DNA of 64,000 nt from Gemmata massiliana (GTDB lineage: Bacteria; Planctomycetota; Planctomycetia; Gemmatales; Gemmataceae), in contig HG799469.1 of assembly GCA_000531095.1 (NCBI GenBank), forward strand, positions 254,570 through 318,569, in the 5' to 3' direction. Made by a program: the position numbers and the translations under genes. Position 1 is the first letter of the stretch, and the number at the start of each line of letters is the position of its first letter. The notes below the pieces were generated by a model. The model did not search any database. It saw nothing but the letters and a program-made list of their open reading frames with translations, and was not told the DNA's origin. Shown piece after piece: positions 57,451 through 64,000 of this stretch.

Positions 57451-58961
57451 GTCGCTGGTCCCCCGGTCGCGAGTCGCATCACCGCTTCCTCCGTTAACTT
57501 CGTGCCCGCCAGTTCCCCGGCGACGTGCCCCTCGTGCATCACCACCACGCGATCGGACATGCCGAGCAGTTCTTCCATGTCGCTCGTAATCATCCAGACC
57601 GCGACGCCCTTCCCCGCGAGTTCATCGACCAGAGCGTAGATCTCGGCCTTCGCGCCGACGTCCACGCCGCGCGTCGGCTCGTCGAGAATGAGCAACTTCG
57701 GCCCGCGCGCGAGCCACTTGCCGTACACGACCTTCTGCTGGTTCCCGCCGGAGAGCAGCCCGACCGGTTGGGCCGCGCTCGGCGTCTTCACGCGGAGCCG
57801 GTCGATCCAGGTGCGGTGCAGTTGGGCCTCTTCGCGCCGGTTCACGCCGAAGAGAGAACCGAGTTTATCGAGGTTCGGGAGACTCAGATTGAACCCCACG
57901 CCCTCGGCCAGAACCAGCCCGTGGAGCCGACGATCCTCGGGTACGAGCAGGATGCCCGCGGCGATCGCATCCTGGGGGGATCGCACGCGCAGCGGTTCAC
58001 CGTTAAGCAACAACTCGCCCGCGACGAGTGACCGCACGCCGAAAACGGCTTCCGAAAGTTCGGTGCGCCCGGCGCCGACCAACCCCGCCATCCCCAGAAT
58101 TTCGCCGGCGCGTACCTCAAAATCCGCGGGAGTTGCTGGCCCACCGGTGAAGCGCACGCCGCGTGCGCTGAGCACCGGCGCGCCCCCGGTCCCGGTGCGG
58201 TGGACCTTCGGGTAGAATTGCTTCAGGTCGCGGCCGACCATCAGTTTGACCATATTGTCGTGCGTGATCTCGGCTTTCGCCAACTCGCCCGCGTTGCGCC
58301 CGTCGCGCAATACGGTCACGCGGTCCGCGACGCGCTTCACCTCCGCGAGCCGGTGCGAGATGTACAGCACCGACACGCCCGCCGCTTTGAGCGCGTCGAT
58401 GACCAGATACAGTTGTTCGGTTTCCTTCTGCGTGAGGCTCGACGTCGGTTCGTCCATGATGAGGACGCGGACGTCGGTCCCGAGCGCGCGGGCGATTTCG
58501 ACGAGCTGTTTCTCGCCCGGCGGGAGGCTCTCGACTCGCACGTGTGCGCGGGACTCGGGCAACCCGACACGCGCGAGAAGTCCTACGGCGCGCTCGTTCA
58601 TCGAGCGCCGGTCGAGTACGCGGAGCGCCCCGGCGACCGTCGCCTCGCGCCCGAGGAACAGGTTGTCCGTGACGGTGAGGTTCTCGGCGAGGTTCAGTTC
58701 CTGGTGAATGAGGCTGACGCCCGCGGCGATCGCTTCGGCCGGGCCGCGGAACCGGATCGGCTCGCCGTCCAGTCGCACCTCGCCGTCGTCCGGGATGTAA
58801 ACGCCCGCGACGATCTTCATGAGCGTGGACTTACCGGCCCCGTTCTCGCCGACGACCGCGAGCACCTCGCCGGGAGCGAGCGTGAGCGAAACGCCGTCGA
58901 GCGCCAGGACGCCGGGGAACTGTTTGCGGGCGTTCGTGACTGTGATCCGGGGGGTGGGCAT
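57447..58961 (-). CDS. Sugar ABC transporter ATPase (RbsA type, two ATP-binding domains)
   Basis: 504 residues, the standard length for the fused double ATPase of ribose/xylose-type importers. First half: Walker A GENGAGKST, signature-region LPPGEKQLVEIARAL (degenerate LSGGQ), Walker B VLIMDEPTSSL. Second half: the Walker A region is altered to GLVGAGRTE, as usual in this family, with signature LSGGNQQKVVYGKWL and Walker B LLILDEPTRGVDVG. ATG 58961 (MPTPRITVTN) is chosen at the normal domain start. The binding-protein gene lies 131 bases upstream in transcription order. Confidence 0.94.
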   Translation of the reverse strand: MPTPRITVTNARKQFPGVLALDGVSLTLAPGEVLAVVGENGAGKSTLMKIVAGVYIPDDGEVRLDGEPIRFRGPAEAIAAGVSLIHQELNLAENLTVTDNLFLGREATVAGALRVLDRRSMNERAVGLLARVGLPESRAHVRVESLPPGEKQLVEIARALGTDVRVLIMDEPTSSLTQKETEQLYLVIDALKAAGVSVLYISHRLAEVKRVADRVTVLRDGRNAGELAKAEITHDNMVKLMVGRDLKQFYPKVHRTGTGGAPVLSARGVRFTGGPATPADFEVRAGEILGMAGLVGAGRTELSEAVFGVRSLVAGELLLNGEPLRVRSPQDAIAAGILLVPEDRRLHGLVLAEGVGFNLSLPNLDKLGSLFGVNRREEAQLHRTWIDRLRVKTPSAAQPVGLLSGGNQQKVVYGKWLARGPKLLILDEPTRGVDVGAKAEIYALVDELAGKGVAVWMITSDMEELLGMSDRVVVMHEGHVAGELAGTKLTEEAVMRLATGGPAT

Positions 58962-59092
58962 AAGCGTGTGCGGGAGGTGCGAGACCGGACGGGCGAACCG
59001 CACCCACACGAGCGCCACGGGGGCACTCGTGCGGGCACGACTCGTTAAGTGGTACCCGAGCGGGGCGCCCAGGAGCGCCCGCCGCTCTGTTG

Positions 59093-60193
59093 TTATTTCT
59101 TCGGCACGGAAGCGATGTCGGAACGCAATTTCGCTTCAAATTCCGCGACCTTCGGGAACTTCACGACCAGCCCGTTGACCGTTTCGTCCGCCCTACCGTC
59201 CTTCGTCACGATGCGGTAGGGGATCGGTTCCTTCACGAGCTTCGAGGTGTCGCCCTTCGCGTTCGCCGCGAGCGCCTCCACGGACTTGTAGCCGTATGCG
59301 AACGGGTCCTGCACGACCGTGGCCTCGATTTCGCCCGCGGCAATGCCCTTGAGCGTTTCCCAGTCCTCGTCGAAGCCGATGATCTTGATGTCCTTCGCCA
59401 TCGACTTGGCCTTGGCGTCGTTGAGGATCGCCGGCGGGTTATAGGCATAGAGGCCGACCATACAGAGGTTCGGCAGCCCCTTCACACGGGCCAGAACCGC
59501 CCCGACGGTCTTCTGAGCGTTGTCCGGGCCGTTGTCTTCCTTCGCGGCCCCGTCCACGAGGTGGTACTTCCCATACGTGCGCACTTCGAGATCGCCCTTT
59601 TGCGGGTGCGTGCCCTTCACGCCCGGCGCGTCCTTTTGGCCCGCGAGTTCGTCGAGCACGCCCTGGGTACGGGCCTTGCCGTTAGCCGATTTGGTGCTGC
59701 CGATGAAGACCCCGATGGTACCACCGTTGGGCAGCGCCTTCTTCACCAAGCGCCCGACCGCTTTGCCGCCCTCGTAGTTGTCGATGCCGACGTAGCACAA
59801 CCGCCCGGTCTTATCGGCGTCGTTGTCCATCGTGAGGAGCGGAACCTTCTTGGCGATCCGCGTGAGGTCTTCGGTTTGCCCGTCGGGGTCGATGACACTC
59901 ACCGCGATCCCGTTGAGCCCCTGTTTGGCCCAGGCTTCGACGATGGGCATCTGAACGGCCGCGTCGAACGCCTTTTCCGGCTGGCGGAATTGCAACTCAA
60001 CGCCGTTCTCGCTGGCCGCCTTGTTCGCGCCGGCCTCGCAGATGCTCCAAAAGTCAGCGGTGCAGTTGGTGACGACACCGATCTTGATCTTGCCGTCGCC
60101 ATTTTTCTTCCCGCACGCGGGGAGGCACGCGAGCACGGCCGCGAGGGCCACAACGACCGAAGTGCGAAGGAGCACAGACACGGTTGCACCCAT
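59093..60193 (-). CDS. Sugar ABC transporter substrate-binding lipoprotein (RbsB type)
   Basis: 366 residues. Lipobox LPAC (Cys27) after a hydrophobic signal. It has the periplasmic-binding-protein-like (RbsB/LacI) fold: KIKIGVVTNCTADFWSICEAGANKAASENGVEL, GIAVSVIDPDG, VPLLTMDNDADKTGRLCYVGIDNYEGG, and VQDPFAYGYKSVEAL near the end. The ligand is probably a pentose or other sugar but is not determined. ATG 60193 is used rather than a GTG further up, because it gives a normal signal. First gene of the importer operon. Confidence 0.9.
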   Translation of the reverse strand: MGATVSVLLRTSVVVALAAVLACLPACGKKNGDGKIKIGVVTNCTADFWSICEAGANKAASENGVELQFRQPEKAFDAAVQMPIVEAWAKQGLNGIAVSVIDPDGQTEDLTRIAKKVPLLTMDNDADKTGRLCYVGIDNYEGGKAVGRLVKKALPNGGTIGVFIGSTKSANGKARTQGVLDELAGQKDAPGVKGTHPQKGDLEVRTYGKYHLVDGAAKEDNGPDNAQKTVGAVLARVKGLPNLCMVGLYAYNPPAILNDAKAKSMAKDIKIIGFDEDWETLKGIAAGEIEATVVQDPFAYGYKSVEALAANAKGDTSKLVKEPIPYRIVTKDGRADETVNGLVVKFPKVAEFEAKLRSDIASVPKK

Positions 60194-60286
60194 TTCGATG
60201 GAGAGTGACGGATTTCGTAAAGGGTGTTTACAAATTACCGGGTGCGCCCGAAGTGGCAAGCGCGAAGAACCAGAGAAATGACACGT

Positions 60287-60763
60287 TTACGAACTTCGGC
60301 CCGCGGCACAGTACGGCACCCCTTCGGCCTGAATGATATCGGGCGGGTGGATGATACCGCCATTTGCAACGAAGGAGAATAGTTCCGTGACTTCGTCGCC
60401 GCGCAGCGTGTAGTTCGCGAGTTCGTCGCGCGTGACCAACGTCGCCCCGAGCGACTCGTCGTCCGGTTCGGTCTTGGGCGGTGTGTCGTCCGTCGGTTCG
60501 GCGAGAAAGATGACGCGCATCCGCGCCCCGGCCGGACTGGGCGAGTGCTCCACGCGAATAATGCCCGTCACGCGGACGGGGATGCCGGCCTCTTCGAGCG
60601 TCTCGCGCACGGCGGCGCTCGCGAACGATTCGCCCTGCTCCACGCGCCCGGCCGGCACGTACCAGGGCTGCCCGTATTTGCTCTCTTGCACGATTAAGAA
60701 GTGATCGCCCCTACGCACAACAACGAGGGCGAAGCACCAAGTCGGGATCGGCGCGCGTGGCAT
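60287..60763 (-). CDS. NUDIX hydrolase
   Basis: 158 residues. A complete Nudix box lies at residues 39-61 (GRVEQGESFASAAVRETLEEAG), matching GX5EX7REUXEEXGU with catalytic glutamates. MutT-like fold on the N-terminal side (FALVVVRRGDHFLIVQESKYGQPWYVPAG). It hydrolyses some nucleoside diphosphate derivative; the actual substrate is unknown. Preceded by about 400 bases without a gene. Start ATG 60763. Cytoplasmic. Confidence 0.9.
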   Translation of the reverse strand: MPRAPIPTWCFALVVVRRGDHFLIVQESKYGQPWYVPAGRVEQGESFASAAVRETLEEAGIPVRVTGIIRVEHSPSPAGARMRVIFLAEPTDDTPPKTEPDDESLGATLVTRDELANYTLRGDEVTELFSFVANGGIIHPPDIIQAEGVPYCAAGRSS

Positions 60764-61170
60764 GTGCGGTTCCCCCAGCGCCCGGCGGCGGAGAGGTCAT
60801 TCGCGAGGCTACACCGCACGCTACCACCGATTTCGCGGGACCGCAAGTGGCTGCTCGCGAATGAGAAATACTGTTCAAATTTCCACAAATATGATTGTAG
60901 GCGTTCTTCGCTTGTGGTATTGTTGAAGTGAATGAACAGGCGCCAGATGCAAGTGCATCTGGGTGTCTTTCGGTGCCAAAATGTACTCAAAAAGGCGAAA
61001 TTTGGAGTTATGTTAGCCGTTTGCGGCATCGCACAAAGCATTACGAAGGCACAAAACACCGGAAAAGCTAACATTTAACACACTTGGCCCGCGTCGCATG
61101 CGCCCCGTCTCCGGGAAACGTTAGCAAATGTTAGCCGCGTGCCAGGAAGGGGGGCGGGTTTACCCGAAAA
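60764..61170. promoter_or_regulatory. AT-richer intergenic region with GTTAGC cluster and hairpin
   Basis: No gene supported. A strong hairpin CCAGATGCA/TGCATCTGG lies at 60943-60962. Four GTTAGC-type words cluster at 61012-61018 (GTTAGCC), 61067-61076 (GCTAACATTT, inverted), 61120-61125 (GTTAGC) and 61126-61135 (AAATGTTAGC). The second and last are a perfect 10-bp inverted pair. This could be an operator array or a larger RNA fold. Confidence 0.45.
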
Positions 61171-62172
61171 TCATGGACGCAACTGCGACGTCGCGAGCGG
61201 AGTGTTCTCGCTATTGCTCCCGGAAGCCGGTGTACGATTGGGAGCGGGTTGAGGCGTGGCGGGTGGAAGTGTATGCGCCGGATTGGGCTTCACGGCGCTC
61301 GTGGCCTTGGGCCGCGTCAGTAGCCACGCGGTCGGCGCGATCACGAGTCCAGTTCCGACCAGCGCGATCGTGTTGACGGTGCGGTCGAAGGCCCACACGC
61401 ACATGACCATCACGAACACGATCTGCATCAACCCGACCACGGACACCTTTGCAGGCGCCCCGCGCCCGAACGCCAGCGTGAGGAACACTTGCCCGATCGT
61501 CGCCGAGACACCGATACCAATGAGCCGGAGGAACACGCCGGCTTCAAACACGCGGGTGAGCGGCTGCGTCCGCGGGGTCACAAGGAACGCGACGAAGCAG
61601 AAGATCGTGGCCACCGCGGAGAAGTGGACCACAACGGCGCGCGGGTCCACGTCGTGGAGTCGGTGCAACCCGAGCATCGCGATCGCGGTGAACAGAGCTG
61701 CCGCGAGAGCCGCGAACACACCGAGATTACCGGCCTCGATGTGCGGTTGCTCCACCAGCACCACACCCGCGATTCCGACCAGGATCGCGGCCATCGTCTT
61801 CCAGCCCGGTGCTTGACCGTACAGCGGCCAGGAAAGGAGCGCGACCCAGAGCGGGAACGTGTTGCAAAGCGTCACCACGTCTTCGGCGTGCAGGTGGCCG
61901 AAGGCGTAAAACGTGCCGACCATGCTGCAACTGCCCGAGATGCTCCGCACCCACAGGCGCCACGGGCGGAACCACACGAGGCGCGCCCCGGCCTGCCACG
62001 CGAGCGCGGCGGCGAACACCGTGACCAGCGCGGCCCGGAACACGACCACGGTCTGCCAATCGCAGAGAGTGTCGGGCTTGCGCGTGAGGTACTCGGCCAG
62101 GACCGCCATCACCGCGAACGCAAACGAGCCGCACAGCATCCACACATACGGTCGCGCATCGGACTGGTTCAT
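61171..62172 (-). CDS. EamA/DMT-family membrane transporter
   Basis: 333 residues and ten hydrophobic helices in two EamA repeats (first: WMLCGSFAFAVMAVLAEYLTR ... ILVGIAGVVLVEQPH; second: GVFAALAAALFTAIAMLGLHRL ... IALVGTGLVIAPTAWLLTRP). Drug/metabolite transporters of this type export small metabolites; the substrate is unknown. The last 40 residues are a polar Pro/Thr/Asn-rich tail not needed for the fold. ATG 62172. Confidence 0.87.
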   Translation of the reverse strand: MNQSDARPYVWMLCGSFAFAVMAVLAEYLTRKPDTLCDWQTVVVFRAALVTVFAAALAWQAGARLVWFRPWRLWVRSISGSCSMVGTFYAFGHLHAEDVVTLCNTFPLWVALLSWPLYGQAPGWKTMAAILVGIAGVVLVEQPHIEAGNLGVFAALAAALFTAIAMLGLHRLHDVDPRAVVVHFSAVATIFCFVAFLVTPRTQPLTRVFEAGVFLRLIGIGVSATIGQVFLTLAFGRGAPAKVSVVGLMQIVFVMVMCVWAFDRTVNTIALVGTGLVIAPTAWLLTRPKATSAVKPNPAHTLPPATPQPAPNRTPASGSNSENTPLATSQLRP

Positions 62173-62288
62173 TCAGGAACCTTAGAGCGCCCCGGCGAAC
62201 CGGGTAGGCGGTCCGCGCCGGCTTCAGGTACAATCGGCGCTGCGGTCGTGTGTCGGAGCGACGATTCGCGCGGAGCGAGGGAGCAACG

Positions 62289-62633
62289 ATGTATCCGTCG
62301 GGCCGGTGGGACGGGTTCTGGTTTCAAGACCACGTGGGTCGGCAAGCGATGACGCCGTTCACACTAGCATTCGCTGGTGGAGAGGTAACCGGCAGCGGAC
62401 GCGACGTCGTGGGCGTGTTCACATTCGGCGGCACTTACGACGAAGCGACCGGGAACGTGGTGATGGTGAAGCAGTACCACGGCAAACACCGCGTACTGTA
62501 CGTCGGCCAGTCGGACGGCGAGGGGAGTATTCAAGGAACGTGGTCGATCGGGAAGCACCACACCGGGCCGTTTTTGCTCCGTCCCATTGTGGCAAGGCCC
62601 CGGGGCGATGAGCCGATTCACGAAATCGGTTGA
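62289..62633 (+). CDS. Small conserved-looking protein of unknown function
   Basis: 114 residues, no signal peptide or membrane helix. Beta-rich composition: MYPSGRWDGFWFQDHVGRQ, FTLAFAGGEVTGSGRDVVGVFTFGGTYDEATGNVVMVKQYHGKH, RVLYVGQSDGEGSIQGTWSIGKHHTGPFLLRP. The alternating strands with Gly turns suggest a small beta-barrel (lipocalin- or avidin-like), but I do not recognise a family. ATG 62289 follows GAGGGAGCAACG, a good ribosome site. Confidence 0.65.
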   Translation: MYPSGRWDGFWFQDHVGRQAMTPFTLAFAGGEVTGSGRDVVGVFTFGGTYDEATGNVVMVKQYHGKHRVLYVGQSDGEGSIQGTWSIGKHHTGPFLLRPIVARPRGDEPIHEIG

Positions 62634-62664
62634 GGAACGGAATGTGGCACTCCAAATTAAAGGC

Positions 62665-62780
62665 CCCGGGGTTGAAACCCCGGGCTACTACCGGTGGCCC
62701 CGTTGGGGCCGCGCTGACATTCGTTGCCCTTTGGACCCCGAATGGGGTCACCGGAAATAGCCCGGGGTTTCAACCCCGGG
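62665..62780. repeat. 116-bp inverted repeat with CCCGGGGTTGAAACCCCGGG arms
   Basis: Two 23-base arms, 62665-62687 and 62758-62780, are perfect inverted copies, and each arm is itself nearly palindromic. The inside has two more small hairpins (GCCCCGTTGGGGC and ACCCCGAATGGGGT). This looks like a dispersed planctomycete repeat inserted in the 172-base gap before the last gene. Confidence 0.8.
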
Positions 62781-62805
62781 TGTTTTTGATTGGCATTCGT
62801 AACCG

Positions 62806-64000
62806 ATGACTCCAACTAACGATCCGCGTGCCGCGCTCGCACAACTCGTGGTGCGCCTGCGCGCGGCACCGCCCGCGGACCGCACGCGGATCGTTGGTGA
62901 GCTACTACCGTTTCTGGCCAGCCCCCGCGTTCCGCTGACGGTCCGGTCCGCAGCAGCCGGGCGCGCCCTGGACGCGCTCCCCGATACGCAGCGGGCCGTT
63001 CAGCGCGTCGTGCGAGCACTCACGGGGCGCGTTTCGCCGTCGCGCGGGCTGGCCCGGCTCCGGCACCTTCAGCGCCTCACCGAGCGATCAGACGCGCTCG
63101 ACGCGATCATCGCGCGCCGCGAGCGGAAGATCAAAATGAGCTGCCCCCGGTGCGACGTGCGGTTGTCGCGCCCGGAAATGGCAAAACACTTGTGGCACGA
63201 GCACGGCCTCATGCTCGTTAAAAGTAAGACCCGTTCGCGTGCCCGTGCGGTTGAAGCGATCCGGCGCGAGCACGCGGCGACGGGCGAACCGAATCTCATC
63301 GACCGCGCGGGCGCACTCGACGGCGAGCGCGCGGTGCGGATTTTGGCCGCGGAAACGGCCACCGCGGACGAGACCGTTCTGCTCCGAACGGCCGCACGCG
63401 AACGCGGAGCCGGGCTGTGCCCGACGTGCCTCGCGGACGTGGTTCCCCAAGTGCCCCCGCCGCCGCCCGCGCTCGCGATGGCCAACGGCCGGCTCGCCGG
63501 TGACGGGTTTGTTGCTCGCGGAGGACGGGTGTCACCGGCACGCGCACGGGCGACACTCGCCGCAGGAGCCGCACTCATTGCGTTCTCGCTGCTGACGCCC
63601 GTGCGGGTCGCGCTCATTTTGTCGCTGATCGCTTACGTTCTCACGCGCGTGTTCCTCGGCACGAAAACCACCCCGGCCGACCGCGCCGTCGATGCCGGGT
63701 GGCGAAAGCTCGCGTGGAAGTTAGTGGACCGCCGCGACTCGGCCCGGTTCCTGACGCGGCTGTGTCTCACGAGCGTCGGCCTCGGTGACCCGTTCGAGCG
63801 TGCGAGTGCCCTGAGTGCTGTAATCGCATGTGCTCGCGGCAACGTCACCGAGCGCCAGCTCCTGGCGACGGCCCTCGCGCTGCAAATAGACGACGGCGGG
63901 CGTCTCGGCCGCGATCGTGCAACAGGCATCGCGGAACTCCTCACTCCCGTATTCCGCGGCGACCAACCGGCCGATTTCGCGGAGTTCGTGCTCGCCGTTT
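62806..64000 (+). CDS. Zinc-finger membrane protein of unknown function, cut by window end
   Basis: At least 398 codons, open to the last base with no stop, so the C-terminus is missing. Residues about 1-100 are helical and Arg/Ala-rich. A C2H2-like unit follows (SCPRCDVRLSRPEMAKHLWHEHG, about 112-133) and a second Cys pair (LCPTCLADVVPQ, about 205). Two adjoining hydrophobic helices (about 250-285, AALIAFSLLTPVRVALILSLIAYVLTRVFLG) come next, then a mixed region (WRKLAWKLVDRRDSARFLTRLC). No family recognised. ATG 62806 follows a short gap after the repeat. Confidence 0.75.
   Translation, partial: MTPTNDPRAALAQLVVRLRAAPPADRTRIVGELLPFLASPRVPLTVRSAAAGRALDALPDTQRAVQRVVRALTGRVSPSRGLARLRHLQRLTERSDALDAIIARRERKIKMSCPRCDVRLSRPEMAKHLWHEHGLMLVKSKTRSRARAVEAIRREHAATGEPNLIDRAGALDGERAVRILAAETATADETVLLRTAARERGAGLCPTCLADVVPQVPPPPPALAMANGRLAGDGFVARGGRVSPARARATLAAGAALIAFSLLTPVRVALILSLIAYVLTRVFLGTKTTPADRAVDAGWRKLAWKLVDRRDSARFLTRLCLTSVGLGDPFERASALSAVIACARGNVTERQLLATALALQIDDGGRLGRDRATGIAELLTPVFRGDQPADFAEFVLAV

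Overview
The window is high-GC bacterial DNA that almost certainly comes from a planctomycete, most likely of the Gemmata group. The markers are three DUF1559 proteins with pilin-type N-termini, a DUF1549/DUF1553 protein paired with a DUF1501 protein, small planctomycete-type lipoproteins, a Cys-rich YTV-type cell-wall protein, and many GTG starts. The species is not determined here.

Layout. 1-405: assembly edge. A complete 42-bp 454 Titanium mate-pair linker with a perfect loxP core (97-138) joins a short unrelated read end to the C-terminal fragment of an ISAs1-type transposase. 684-8959 (+): surface/secreted gene set: DUF1549/1553, three DUF1559, two lipoproteins, DUF1501 and a nine-EF-hand protein. 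9161-14860 (+): compact three-gene cassette of a protein built of winged-helix-like modules, a P-loop ATPase, and a Cas4-like nuclease fused to a HerA/FtsK-type motor. This is the best candidate for an undescribed DNA-processing or defence system. 15031-38672 (-): a run of 16 genes with mostly short gaps. It encodes glycogen breakdown (glgX, glgP, pgm), a phosphoketolase and L-lactate dehydrogenase, PPK2, a glycerol-1-phosphate dehydrogenase-like enzyme, a HAD phosphatase, transporters and an RND efflux pair. The RND pump gene has a one-base frameshift in a G run, which fits 454 chemistry.

38957-47887 (+): divergent NarL-type histidine kinase and response regulator, a coiled-coil membrane protein, a DUF4105 membrane protein, a cNMP-binding/patatin fusion, a secreted protein and a CPA2 antiporter. 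48107-50716 (-): DUF1579 protein and the YTV-type protein, preceded by about 1 kb with no supported gene. 51709-56298: zinc-ribbon protein, zwf, an orphan EboE and an Fsr-type MFS transporter. 56473-60193 (-): complete sugar ABC importer. 60287-64000: NUDIX hydrolase, EamA transporter, a small unknown protein, and a large zinc-finger membrane protein cut by the window end.

Working together: glgX, glgP and pgm would convert glycogen to glucose-6-phosphate; zwf, phosphoketolase and Ldh can process it oxidatively or fermentatively; PPK2 ties in nucleotide/polyphosphate energy. The divergent two-component pair is a plausible regulator, but this is inference. Several dyad repeats (20544-20625, 32619-32824, 62665-62780) look like dispersed planctomycete repeat elements. 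No tRNA, rRNA or CRISPR array was seen.
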